64,000 bases of DNA from CAWEYO01 sp963813315 (GTDB lineage: Bacteria > Pseudomonadota > Alphaproteobacteria > Rhizobiales > Rhizobiaceae). Each line of letters starts with the position of its first letter. Positions within the stretch are counted from its first letter, which is position 1. The translations under genes and the position numbers were made by a program. Positions 16,480 through 24,936 of the stretch are shown piece by piece. The stretch covers positions 62,001 to 126,000 of the forward strand of contig CAWEYO010000028.1 of the NCBI GenBank assembly GCA_963813315.1, written 5' to 3'. The notes beneath the pieces were generated by a model. It ran no database searches. It saw only the letters and a program-made list of their open reading frames with translations, and was not told the DNA's origin.

Positions 16480-16768
16480 CGAATGAACCTTCCGAGCGCG
16501 CCAAGGCGCTCCTCCGCGCTGGCCGAGAATTCCCAGCGCGCCGACAAAAGCGATCCTGGCAAGGGGTCTAGTCTGCTAAAATTATTAGTATACAAATGAA
16601 TATTGCGTCAAGACGAGGGTGGGAAACGCCTTTCCAAACTGCGACACGTCCTTAGACCGCGCATTTCGGATTTGGTCCTTGGCTTGGAAAGTTCGCGCAA
16701 ACGGAAGCAGCGGTGGCCGCCGCCTGAGGCAAACGGGTTGACGGCGGTTCCATTTTTCGTTGTGCTAT

Positions 16769-16961
16769 GGTGTGTTGAGATTCAGGTCAGGCCGAGCCGA
16801 AAATGGCGGTTTTCGAGAACCGGCACGCAGCGTACGTTTGGGTACGTGAGTACCGGAAGCGCAGAAGACAGCCATTTGCAGGCCGGCATCACCTGAATAC
16901 CAACACGCCTTAGAGCATCGGACCCGAAAGTGGACACTGGGTTCGGGAAAATCCGATGCTC
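16769..16961 (+). repeat. Family A copy 3 joined to a family B palindrome
   Basis: The family A element spans 16769-16909, with GGTGTGTTGAGATTCAGGT at the left and a slightly diverged ACCAACACGCC at the right. Three bases later a family B palindrome (16913-16961) starts with GAGCATCGGACCCGAAAG. The pair lies upstream of pncA, about 95 bases from its start. Confidence 0.87.
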
Positions 16962-17056
16962 AAAACAAAGAGATAGAGAGCAGCATTGATTCCCTCTATG
17001 CGTCCGCTACTAGTGTGCGGACGCACCCATGTTGCCGTGCAGAGACGAGGGCACCG

Positions 17057-17656
17057 ATGGCCGAACAAGCCCTGATCGTGGTTGATGTGCAGAACGATTT
17101 CTGCCCAGGTGGAGCGCTTGCGGTGGCCGGCGGCGACGAAGTCGTGCCGATCATCAACGAGCTTTCCCACGATTTCGAACATTTGATCCTGACGCAGGAC
17201 TGGCATCCTGCCCACCATTCGAGCTTCGCCTCGAGCCACGCGGGCAAACAGCCCTTCGAAACGATCCTGATGCCATATGGCGAGCAGACGTTGTGGCCGG
17301 ACCATTGCATCCAGGGTTCGGGAGGTGCTGCATTCCACCCCCATCTCAACCGCACCCGATGCGAGTTGATCCTTCGGAAGGGCTTCCGTGGCGGGATCGA
17401 CAGTTATTCGGCGTTTTTCGAGAATGACCACACGACCCCGACAGGGCTCGCCGGTTATCTCGGCGAACGAGGCATCAAGGAAATCACGATAGTCGGGCTG
17501 GCGACAGACTATTGCGTCGCCTATTCGGCGCTCGACGCGGTGAGGCTCGGCTTGACGACGACCGTGCGGCTCGACGCCTGCCGGGGTATCGACCTCGGCG
17601 GGTCGCTTGCGGCGATGGCCGCCACGATGCGCGAGGAAGGGGTGCGTCTGGTGTGA
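17057..17656 (+). CDS. pncA: Nicotinamidase (bifunctional nicotinamidase/pyrazinamidase)
   Basis: PncA hydrolyses nicotinamide to nicotinate and ammonia in NAD salvage. The 199-residue protein has the catalytic aspartate in IVVDVQNDFCPGGAL (residue 10), the metal site in LTQDWHPAHHSSFAS, the lysine in LILRKGF and the nucleophilic cysteine in GLATDYCVAYSALDA. The ATG at 17057 begins the conserved fold; an earlier in-frame start at 17015 would add 14 residues without homology. It converges with pncB, which performs the next step, with only 32 bases between the stop codons. Confidence 0.93.
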   Translation: MAEQALIVVDVQNDFCPGGALAVAGGDEVVPIINELSHDFEHLILTQDWHPAHHSSFASSHAGKQPFETILMPYGEQTLWPDHCIQGSGGAAFHPHLNRTRCELILRKGFRGGIDSYSAFFENDHTTPTGLAGYLGERGIKEITIVGLATDYCVAYSALDAVRLGLTTTVRLDACRGIDLGGSLAAMAATMREEGVRLV

Positions 17657-17688
17657 GTTGATACCACGCTGCTCGCAGGCGCTTGTTC

Positions 17689-18996
17689 TCAGACGTACAC
17701 GGCGCGCTCCACGCGGGCCTCTTCCTCACCGAAAAGCTTCAGATAGCGCCCGATCTCGTGCTCGTCGCCGGTCGCCTTGGCGGGGTTGTCGGAGAGCTTG
17801 ACGGCTGGCCGTCCGTTGGCGCGGGCTACCTTGCAGACCAGCGAAATGGCGGTCAGGCCGTCGGTCTCCACCGGCGCACAGTCCTCGAAGTCATTGGTCA
17901 GGTTGGTGCCCCAGCCAAAGGCCATTCGGACCTTGCCTCGGAAATGGCGGTACGTCTCCTCGATCGTGTCGACATCGAGGCCGTCGGAGAAGATGAGCAG
18001 CTTTTCCCTCGGGTTCTTCCCTTTCTGGCGCCACCACGAAATGATCCGCTCGCCGCCCTCGATTGGTGGAGCGCTGTCCGGCCGGAACCCGGTCCAGTCG
18101 GCGACCCAGTCCGGCGCGTCGCGGAGAAATGCGGCCGTGCCGAAGGTATCTGGCAGGACAATCAGGAGGTTGCCGCCATAGTAGCGCTGCCAATCCTGCA
18201 ATACCTTGTACGGTGAGCGCAGCAGCTCTTCGTCCGTGCGGGCAAGGGCGGCCAGCACCATCGGCAGTTCGTGTGCATTGGTGCCAAGCGCCTCAAGGTC
18301 ATTGTCCATGGCCAAGAGCACGTTGCTCGTGCCGGACAGCGCGCCCCCGATGCCCTCCTTGAGCGCCTCGACGCACCACCGCTGCCACAGGAAGGAGTGG
18401 CGGCGACGTGTGCCAAAATCGGAAATGCGGATGTCCGGAAGCTTTTTCAGCCGCTCGGTCTTGGCCCACATCCTGGCCTTGGCGCGTGCGTAGAGCACAT
18501 CCAGCGCGAACGGGCCGAATGCCTTCATGGCCGAACGCGAGCGCAGTTCGTTGATGATCGCCAGCGCGGGAATCTCCCACATCGTCGTATGCATCCACGG
18601 ACCCGGGAATTCGAGCTCGTACTGGCCGCCGCGCCTCCTGAGCTCATATTCGGGCAGCCGGAAATCGGCCAGCCAGGCGAGGAACTCCGGCTCGAAAATC
18701 TGCTTGCGCCCGTAGAACGTATTACCCGCCAGCCAGATCATCTCCTTCTTCGTAAAGCGCAGCGTACGGGCATGATCGAGGTGGTCACGCAGTTCCTGCT
18801 CGTCGACCTCTTCGGCGAGCTTCACGGAGGTCGTGCGGTTGATCAGCGAAAAGGTGGCGTCAACCTTCGGATAGAGGCCCCAGATCATCTGCAGCATCAA
18901 CAGCTTGTAGAAATCCGTGTCGAGCAGGCTGCGGATGATCGGATCGAGCTTCCATGCGTGGTTGTAGACGCGCCGGGCAATGTCGGTTTTTGTCAT
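17689..18996 (-). CDS. pncB: Nicotinate phosphoribosyltransferase
   Basis: PncB joins nicotinate to phosphoribosyl pyrophosphate, giving nicotinate mononucleotide with ATP-assisted turnover. The 435-residue protein shows the N-terminal LLDTDFYKLLMLQMIWGLYP segment, the FGTRRHSFLWQRW motif that includes the histidine phosphorylated in the family, the GTSNVLLAMD strand and FSDGLDVDTI followed by GWGTNLTND near the C-terminus, which hold the phosphate-binding residues. Length is typical. Together with the convergent pncA it forms a two-step nicotinamide salvage route. The start ATG at 18996 opens the conserved region. Confidence 0.94.
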   Translation of the reverse strand: MTKTDIARRVYNHAWKLDPIIRSLLDTDFYKLLMLQMIWGLYPKVDATFSLINRTTSVKLAEEVDEQELRDHLDHARTLRFTKKEMIWLAGNTFYGRKQIFEPEFLAWLADFRLPEYELRRRGGQYELEFPGPWMHTTMWEIPALAIINELRSRSAMKAFGPFALDVLYARAKARMWAKTERLKKLPDIRISDFGTRRRHSFLWQRWCVEALKEGIGGALSGTSNVLLAMDNDLEALGTNAHELPMVLAALARTDEELLRSPYKVLQDWQRYYGGNLLIVLPDTFGTAAFLRDAPDWVADWTGFRPDSAPPIEGGERIISWWRQKGKNPREKLLIFSDGLDVDTIEETYRHFRGKVRMAFGWGTNLTNDFEDCAPVETDGLTAISLVCKVARANGRPAVKLSDNPAKATGDEHEIGRYLKLFGEEEARVERAVYV

Positions 18997-19686
18997 GTCG
19001 ATCTGCCACCTTCCGGAGCCCTACCGCATCCCCAAGAACGATGCGGAGATAAAGAGATACAGCGTCCTTTGCACGTTCGAAAGGACGCGCGCCGCTGTAA
19101 ACGCGTCCACACGAGACACGCGGCCTGCCTCGCTTTGGCCTATAGCATCGAAGTCCGCATCGCGTCTCCCGTTTGCGTAGCCGCCGTGACGATGACATTC
19201 GGTTACCTGTCAATTCGCTTCAGGAGCACTATGAATTATCCCGGTGTCATTACGCTTCGGCTCTTTGGCTTCTCGCATGTCCAAATAGTGTCATGGCGTC
19301 ACGGGGGGCCAGGGGGAAACTTGTGCAAGTTCTGCTTGCAATATCCGCCGCAACTGCGTTTGAGTATCTGCCACAGGCCCTTTCAATCACGCCGCCTCAA
19401 ACCGTCGGGTATCCGGTGCAACCGATCAAGATCACAGCATTGACGTCGATTTTCGGCTCCGAGGAACCCGTCCGGGCCTCCTGTGCCATCAGTGGCGAGC
19501 CCTTCGAACATTTGACCGTCTTCGAGCTGTTGAAGCTGAATTATTTTGCGCTCTGCATTCCGTTCATGCTCCATGCGCGCATGCAGGAAATCAGAGCAGC
19601 ACATTGGGCGGCCAACGGGACCTTGCCTGCGGGATGACGAAGCAAGTGGGAACAAGCCGTGATACCGGCGAATAAGGAGGAAAGAG
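18997..19686. other. 690-base intergenic region with a family D-like palindrome
   Basis: A palindrome with arms GCGTCCTTT and AAAGGACGC lies near 19057-19096, upstream of pncB. The frame starting around 19293 (MASRGARGKLVQVLLAIS, ending at 19637) has no strong ribosome binding site and no family resemblance and is not called. The region must also contain the promoter of the following ABC operon. Confidence 0.45.
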
Positions 19687-20778
19687 ATGAGTGAGTTTCT
19701 GAGAAACACGATCAGTCGGCGAATGGTGCTGGCCGCTGGCGCTGCTTCGGCTGGCCTGCTGGCCATGCCGTCGATCCTGAGGGCGCAGGACAAGTCGCTG
19801 AAGATCGGCGTCTACGGCGGCTACTTCAAGGAATTGTTCGACAAGAACATTTTCCCCGAGTTCACGAAGGCGACGGGCATTGCCGTGGAATCGATTGCCG
19901 AACCGACGGGCGAAGCATGGCTCGTGCAGTTGGAGCAGGCGTCGAAGGCCGGCCAGGCGCCGGCTGACGTTTCGATGATGTCGCAGACTTCGACGCTGAA
20001 AGGCCAGGCAACCGAACTGTGGACGCCGATCGATACGGCCAAGATCAAGCACTACGGCGATTTGCTCGAGCACTTTGTAAACAAGTATCCTGACGGCCGC
20101 GTCGCAGGCATCGGAGCCGTGGCGTGGTACATCACGCTGGTAACCAACACCGATGTCTACAAGGAAGCGCCCACATCCTGGGCAGCACTCTGGGATCCGG
20201 CCAACAAGGACAAGCTCGGCCTGCTGGCTCTGGCTTCCAACTCGTTCCTGCTGGAGGTCACCGCCAAGACCTTCATGGGCGGCACCAATGCCCTGGACAC
20301 GGAAGAGGGTCTGTTGAAGGCTTTCGAGAAGCTCGCGGAGGTGAAGCCCAACGTGCGCTTGTGGTACCGCGACGAGGCGCAATTCGAGCAGGCGTTGAAG
20401 TCGGGCGAGATTCCGATGGGCCAGTATTACCACGATGTCACGGGTCTCGCCGCGGCCGATGGCCACCCGGTACGCTCGACCTTCCCGAAGGAAGGCGGCA
20501 TTCAGGATTCAGGCAACTGGGTGCTGTCGCGCGCTTCGACCAAGGTCGACGAAGCGCATGTCTTCATAGACTATATGAGCCAACCGTCGGTCCAGGGGCT
20601 CATGTCTCGCAAGGTCGGCACAGCGCCGACGCTCAAGAGAGACGTTCTCGACCTCACGCCCGAGGAGTTCGCGGCGGTGTCGTCGGATATCGCGCCGATC
20701 ATCCCCCGCTACGATCTCTATACAACCAAAGCGGATTGGATCAATCAGAAGTGGACCGAGCTCATCGTGGGAGGCTAG
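19687..20778 (+). CDS. ABC transporter substrate-binding protein (PotD-like)
   Basis: This 363-residue periplasmic binding protein belongs to the spermidine/putrescine-type import class. The N-terminus carries a twin-arginine-like sequence (SRRMVLAAGAASAGLLAMPS) ending at AQ, suggesting Tat export. The mature part has typical lobes, with YGGYFKELFDKNIFPEFTKA, the hinge AVAWYITLVTNTDVYKEAPT and GQYYHDVTGLAAADGHPV. It is the first gene of a four-gene importer. An AGGAGGAAAGAG ribosome binding site precedes the ATG. The ligand cannot be read from sequence; polyamines, opines or organic acids are all possible in this class. Confidence 0.86.
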   Translation: MSEFLRNTISRRMVLAAGAASAGLLAMPSILRAQDKSLKIGVYGGYFKELFDKNIFPEFTKATGIAVESIAEPTGEAWLVQLEQASKAGQAPADVSMMSQTSTLKGQATELWTPIDTAKIKHYGDLLEHFVNKYPDGRVAGIGAVAWYITLVTNTDVYKEAPTSWAALWDPANKDKLGLLALASNSFLLEVTAKTFMGGTNALDTEEGLLKAFEKLAEVKPNVRLWYRDEAQFEQALKSGEIPMGQYYHDVTGLAAADGHPVRSTFPKEGGIQDSGNWVLSRASTKVDEAHVFIDYMSQPSVQGLMSRKVGTAPTLKRDVLDLTPEEFAAVSSDIAPIIPRYDLYTTKADWINQKWTELIVGG

Positions 20779-20821
20779 GACGCGCCGATGGAACCGGTTC
20801 TGCCGGCCTATCTCTATGTTT

Positions 20822-20933
20822 GAGCATCGGATTTTCTCGAAACCGGTTTCCACTTTCGGGTCCGATGCTCTAGCTCCTTGTTTGAGCATCGGATTTTTCC
20901 CGAAACCGGTTTCCACTTTCGGGTCCGATGCTC
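20822..20933 (+). repeat. Two tandem family B palindromes inside the ABC operon
   Basis: Copies at 20822-20870 and 20884-20933 have the same orientation, each from GAGCATCGGATTTT to TTTCGGGTCCGATGCTC. They lie between the binding-protein gene and the ATPase gene of one operon, where REP-like hairpins can protect the upstream mRNA and lower downstream expression. Confidence 0.9.
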
Positions 20934-21063
20934 TAGGACTGACACATTATGACCCTTCCCCCTGCAAGCCCGTGCAAGCGGGGAGGAAGGTTGGAGCCGA
21001 ACTATGCTGCACGTAGCTGCGGGTGCCACCCCGCGGCCGTTCGAACAAGAGGTGAGGAGTTCG

Positions 21064-22101
21064 ATGTCTGGACTGGCGCTACAGGACGTATCGAAGCATT
21101 TCGGCAATTTCACTGCTGTCGACAATGTTCAGCTTACCGTGCCGCACGGCACTTTCGTCTGCATGCTTGGTCCATCCGGCTGCGGCAAGACAACCCTTCT
21201 CAGGATGATCGCCGGACTGGAAGAACCGACGAGCGGCGCCATCGTCCTCGACTCCCAGGACATCACGCCGATACCGACGCACCGGCGCAATCTCGGCATG
21301 GTGTTCCAGTCGCTGGCGCTGTTTCCGCATCTCACGGTCGGCGACAACATCGCGTATCCGCTTCGTATCCGAGGCGCGTCGCGCGACGAGCAGAAAAAGC
21401 GAACCGATGAGCTGCTCAACCTCATCCACCTGCCCGGCTTCGCTGATCGCCCGGTCGCAAAGCTCTCCGGCGGGCAGCGGCAGCGGGTGGCTATCGCACG
21501 GGCGCTCGCCATCTCGCCGAAGCTTTTCCTGCTCGACGAACCGCTCTCCGCACTCGACGCAAAGTTGCGGGAGGCCATGCAGGTCGAACTTCGCCATCTG
21601 CAGCAGAAGCTCGGCATTACCACGATCGTCGTCACCCACGACCAGCGCGAGGCGATGACCATGGCCGATCTGGTCGTCGTCATGGGTCACGGCAAGATCC
21701 GTCAGGCGGCCTCCCCGATCGAAATTTACCGCAAGCCGGCCGACGCCTTCGTGGCCGATTTCATCGGCTCGACCAACCTGCTGGAAGTCACTGCCGACAG
21801 TGCGGGCCGCGCCATCGTGCTTGACCACGCCATGCCGGGTCTCAAACTGCCTAGCGGCATGAGCAAGGCATCGGTGTCGATCCGCCCCGAAGACGTCCAT
21901 CTGGTCGAACCGGGAAAGGATGCGATCACCGGCACGGTCACCTTCGTCCGCGATCTCGGCGGCACGATCGAAACTTTCATAGAGGCCGGCGGCAAGTCGA
22001 TCGTGGCGGTCGCCACTCCGCGCGAGCGGCCGAATGTCGTTGAAGGACAAGAAGTGGGGATAGTGCTGCCACCCGAAAGCTGCGTGGTCTTGAAGCAATG
22101 A
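21064..22101 (+). CDS. ABC transporter ATP-binding protein (PotA-like)
   Basis: This 345-residue ATPase of the importer has a Walker A GPSGCGKTTLLRMIAGLEEP, Q-loop MVFQSLALFPHL, signature LSGGQRQRVAIARAL, Walker B LFLLDEPLSAL and switch histidine in VVTHDQREAM. A C-terminal TOBE-type domain from about residue 240 (KASVSIRPEDVHLVEPG) is the regulatory or substrate-sensing part seen in PotA/MalK-type ATPases. The ATG at 21064 follows GAGGTGAGGAGTTCG; the frame extends 20 codons upstream without homology. Its stop overlaps the next gene start by four bases. Confidence 0.9.
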   Translation: MSGLALQDVSKHFGNFTAVDNVQLTVPHGTFVCMLGPSGCGKTTLLRMIAGLEEPTSGAIVLDSQDITPIPTHRRNLGMVFQSLALFPHLTVGDNIAYPLRIRGASRDEQKKRTDELLNLIHLPGFADRPVAKLSGGQRQRVAIARALAISPKLFLLDEPLSALDAKLREAMQVELRHLQQKLGITTIVVTHDQREAMTMADLVVVMGHGKIRQAASPIEIYRKPADAFVADFIGSTNLLEVTADSAGRAIVLDHAMPGLKLPSGMSKASVSIRPEDVHLVEPGKDAITGTVTFVRDLGGTIETFIEAGGKSIVAVATPRERPNVVEGQEVGIVLPPESCVVLKQ

Positions 22102-22952
22102 AACGCGAACCTCCAAAGGCTATCGCCGACTACGCCCCGCTCGCCTTTCCGGCGCTGATGCTGATCGTGTTTTTCGTTATCCCGTTCTCGACGATGATCG
22201 CGGTGAGCTTCTTCAAGCGTAATCCGGCGGGCTTCTACACACCGGACTTCGTCTTCGACAATTATGCGCGGTTCCTCTCCACCTTCTTCGCCAGCGTGCT
22301 GGGCTTCTCGCTGATGCTTGCCGTGGTGGTGGCACTCTGCTGCGTCGCGATCGCCTTCCCCTTCACCTATCTGCTGACCAGGCAGTCGAGAAAAGTGCAG
22401 ACGATATGGCTTGTCTGTCTGCTCTCGGTCCTCTCGCTGTCCGAGGTCATCATCGGTTTTGCTTGGTCGACGCTTTTCTCGCGCACTGCCGGCGTCACCA
22501 ACCTTCTGGTCGCCGCCGGGCTCATGGCCGAACCGCAGGCGCTGCTGCCCGGCTTCGGCGCAGTGCTCACGGGCATGGTCTACCAGGCGCTGCCCTACAC
22601 GATCCTGGTGCTTTATCCCGCCCTTGTGCGGCTCGATCCGACCCTGCTGGAAGCGGCACGCACGCTCGGCTCCTCGCCGGTCCGCGCCTTCCTGAACGTC
22701 GTCGTGCCGGCGCTGCGCAACACCATCGTTGCAACGCTCATCATGGTGTTCGTCTTTGCGCTTGGCTCTTATCTGCTGCCGCAGATCCTGGGGCGTCCGC
22801 AGCATTGGACGCTATCGGTGCTGATCACCGATCAGGCGATCTATCAGTCAAACATGCCGTTCGCGGCAGCCATGGCGCTCTTCCTGGTGCTGATGTCGCT
22901 GGCGCTGGTCGGCCTGACGCTGCTGGTGGGACGCAGGGAGAGTGCAGCATGA
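22098..22952 (+). CDS. ABC transporter permease (PotB-like)
   Basis: This 284-residue inner-membrane permease has about six spans. The EAA-type loop that contacts the ATPase is visible as LLEAARTLGSSPVRAFLNVV. The first span is preceded by a short N-terminus and followed by a periplasmic loop (NPAGFYTPDFVFDNYARFLS), as in PotB. It overlaps the ATPase gene upstream and the second permease downstream by four bases each (ATGA), so the three are translated as a coupled block. Confidence 0.9.
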   Translation: MKREPPKAIADYAPLAFPALMLIVFFVIPFSTMIAVSFFKRNPAGFYTPDFVFDNYARFLSTFFASVLGFSLMLAVVVALCCVAIAFPFTYLLTRQSRKVQTIWLVCLLSVLSLSEVIIGFAWSTLFSRTAGVTNLLVAAGLMAEPQALLPGFGAVLTGMVYQALPYTILVLYPALVRLDPTLLEAARTLGSSPVRAFLNVVVPALRNTIVATLIMVFVFALGSYLLPQILGRPQHWTLSVLITDQAIYQSNMPFAAAMALFLVLMSLALVGLTLLVGRRESAA

Positions 22953-23752
22953 CCGATACATTGCTTCGTCGCGTCTACATGTTCCTCGTCGCGCTGTTCC
23001 TTGCCGCGCCACTGATCGTGGTGGCCGGAGTTTCGGTCAACGAGAAGCAGGACCTCGCCTTTCCGCCGAAGGGCTTCTCACTGTCCTGGTATTCGGAAAT
23101 CTTCGTCAATCCGGAATGGCGTCGCGCGCTCATTGCATCCGTCCTGCTTGCGCTGTCGGCCGCGGCAATCGCGGTCGCCATCGCGCTGCCGCTTGCGTGG
23201 TTCCTGTGGCGGCGCATTGCGCCCTGGGCAAATATCTTCCAGCTGCTCGGCGTCGCTCCCTTCATCCTGCCGCCGGTGATCACCGCGCTCGGCTTCCTCA
23301 CCTTCTGGGCGACGACCGGCTTCTACGGCCAGCCATGGACGGCCGCGATCAGCCACGGCATCTTTTTCGTGACGCTGCCGCTGGTCACGCTGTCGCTCGG
23401 CTTCGCGTCGATCGACCGATCGCTTGTCGAGGCCGCTTCCACGATGGGCGCCGACGACCGCACCGTTTTGAGAACGGTGATTTTGCCGCTGATCCTGCCC
23501 TACCTTGTGTCAGGCTACGCCTTCGCCTTCGTGCTGTCGCTCAATGAGTATATCGTCGCCTATATGACGATCGGCTTCACCATGGAGACGTTGCCGATCA
23601 AGATCTTCAATGCACTGCGCTACGGCTATACGCCGACCATGGCGTCGGTCTCGATTTTCTTCGTTGCGATCGCGGCCTTGGTGTTTGGCCTGATCGCGAA
23701 ATTCGGTGATATCAGGAGGCTGCTCGGCGCAATGTCCTCCGAGCCTGACTGA
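22949..23752 (+). CDS. ABC transporter permease (PotC-like)
   Basis: This 267-residue second permease has about six spans and the EAA loop SLVEAASTMGADDRTVLRTV. The frame is open far upstream (from 22406), but that part is antiphase to the first permease. The true start is the ATG at 22949 that overlaps the preceding stop, and it begins with a first span (FLVALFLAAPLIVVAGVSVN). The PotC-like loop LAFPPKGFSLSWYSEIF follows. It is the last gene of the operon; repeats follow immediately. Confidence 0.9.
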   Translation: MTDTLLRRVYMFLVALFLAAPLIVVAGVSVNEKQDLAFPPKGFSLSWYSEIFVNPEWRRALIASVLLALSAAAIAVAIALPLAWFLWRRIAPWANIFQLLGVAPFILPPVITALGFLTFWATTGFYGQPWTAAISHGIFFVTLPLVTLSLGFASIDRSLVEAASTMGADDRTVLRTVILPLILPYLVSGYAFAFVLSLNEYIVAYMTIGFTMETLPIKIFNALRYGYTPTMASVSIFFVAIAALVFGLIAKFGDIRRLLGAMSSEPD

Positions 23753-23957
23753 AAAGTTCGCCATGGCTGGCTGCAAATGGCGATTTTTGCGCTTGCCGAG
23801 GCTCATGTACCACCATGTACACTCGGCTCCGGCACTCAAAATCGCCATTTTCGCTACGCCCTGTCGAATTTTAAGTCAGGCTCTCAGAGACATGACGATG
23901 CGCCGCCCTTGGAGGATCGAACCTGAAAAGTGGGAACCACTTTCGGGTCCGATGCTC
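23750..23957 (-). repeat. Diverged family A element followed by half of a family B palindrome
   Basis: The stretch to about 23885 retains the A-family layout in reverse (GCAAATGGCGATTTTTGCGC, then AAAATCGCCATTTT), but the central GTAC block reads GTACCACCATGTAC. The right half of B (TTTCGGGTCCGATGCTC) ends at 23957. It probably forms the 3' end structure of the ABC operon transcript. Confidence 0.7.
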
Positions 23958-24015
23958 CTAGAGCAAGAGCGGGACCGGTGAACGCTTATCCAGTCCGTAC
24001 CGGCTCCACGGCTCG

Positions 24016-24654
24016 TTATCCGGCCACGGCCTTCAGCTTGGCATTGCACAGGCTATAATAGCCGCCGCCCTTCTGAACCCACCGCAGCCCGCCCAGAGTG
24101 TCGCCGTCCTTGTTGGCGTGGTACTGCTCCAGACAGGTGTGCATGCGCGCCTTGGAGGGCGTCTCGCCGGCGAACTTCGATGCGATCCTTTCAGGAAATT
24201 TCACGCCGCGCGGCGCGGCGCTGCCCGGCTCCTCAGGCTCGCCCTCATGCTTTGCCTGTGCGCGCTTCGGCGCGCTGCTGTCGCCGGCCGAACCGCTGCC
24301 GCATTGCGCCTTGCGGAACTCGTTCCACGTCAGGCCGTCCAGCGTACCAGCGTCCTTGGACGCGCGGTATCGGGCGCTGCACTCCTTGGTTGTCAGCTTG
24401 TTCGACGGCTCGGCATTGGCCGTATCGTAGTTCTTCGACTTCCTGTCCGCTTTTGCCGCCTCGGTCCCGGAGCCCGCACCAGCGGCGCATTGTGCCTTGC
24501 GGAACTCAATCCACTTCTGACCGTCCAGTGTGCCGGCCTCCTTTGCGGCGTTGTATTTGGCACTGCATTCGGCCATCGACAGCGCGTTCGCCGGCGCTGC
24601 CGCAAGTAGAATGACCGCAAGACCCGAAAGGGCGGCTGGTAGTCTGAAAGGCAT
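24016..24654 (-). CDS. Secreted protein with three copies of a short Cys-bounded repeat
   Basis: This 212-residue protein has a signal peptide (LSGLAVILLAAAPANAL). Residues about 28-55 and 87-115 are near-identical repeats of the form C-S-A-[KR]-Y-x-A-[SA]-K-x-A-G-T-L-D-G-x-x-W-x-E-F-R-K-A-Q-C. A third, diverged copy near the C-terminus reads CLEQYHANKDGDTLGGLRWV and ends in CNAKLKAV. The linkers are rich in Ser, Ala, Lys and Glu. Paired cysteines at the ends of each repeat suggest one disulfide per module in the periplasm. I do not know a function; PsiF-like repeats are the nearest thing by feel. The start at 24654 is chosen over 24693 because it begins the signal peptide. Confidence 0.75.
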   Translation of the reverse strand: MPFRLPAALSGLAVILLAAAPANALSMAECSAKYNAAKEAGTLDGQKWIEFRKAQCAAGAGSGTEAAKADRKSKNYDTANAEPSNKLTTKECSARYRASKDAGTLDGLTWNEFRKAQCGSGSAGDSSAPKRAQAKHEGEPEEPGSAAPRGVKFPERIASKFAGETPSKARMHTCLEQYHANKDGDTLGGLRWVQKGGGYYSLCNAKLKAVAG

Positions 24655-24936
24655 AGCGTTCTCCGTGCCGGTGCTTCTGTTCGCACCAAGCAATAGCTCG
24701 CAACCTTCAGTTTATCCAGCCTAAGATTGCATTTATAATATTATACTATGCTAAGTTGCTAAACAAAGAGCGAGTAATTGCGGATGCAAGGGAGGACGCC
24801 AGTTGCCGTGGCAAAATTGGCACAAGCGCAACGATTTCCTAAGACTTCGTAACCAATACTTATTGAAAGTGATGACCGATCGCACCATCGTTGTGGCAAA
24901 GCTCTGCCATATAGAGGCGTGGGGAAGTCGAACAAC
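24655..24936. promoter_or_regulatory. AT-rich divergent promoter region
   Basis: This 282-base gap separates the repeat protein (minus) and glmM (plus). Bases about 24722-24766 are strikingly AT-rich (ATTTATAATATTATACTATG) against the GC-rich background and probably hold promoter elements for one or both genes. No exact -10/-35 pair is asserted. Confidence 0.4.

Noticed and set aside
19293..19637. Frame of about 114 codons upstream of the ABC operon
   Set aside because: No start signal and no recognised homology; both strands are equally open here.
20822..20933. Tandem short repeats as a CRISPR array
   Set aside because: Only two units, palindromic, 13-base spacing, copies elsewhere in the window, no cas genes.
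22406..22948. Long extension of the second permease frame
   Set aside because: It overlaps the first permease gene in another phase, and the ATGA overlap at 22949 is the natural start.
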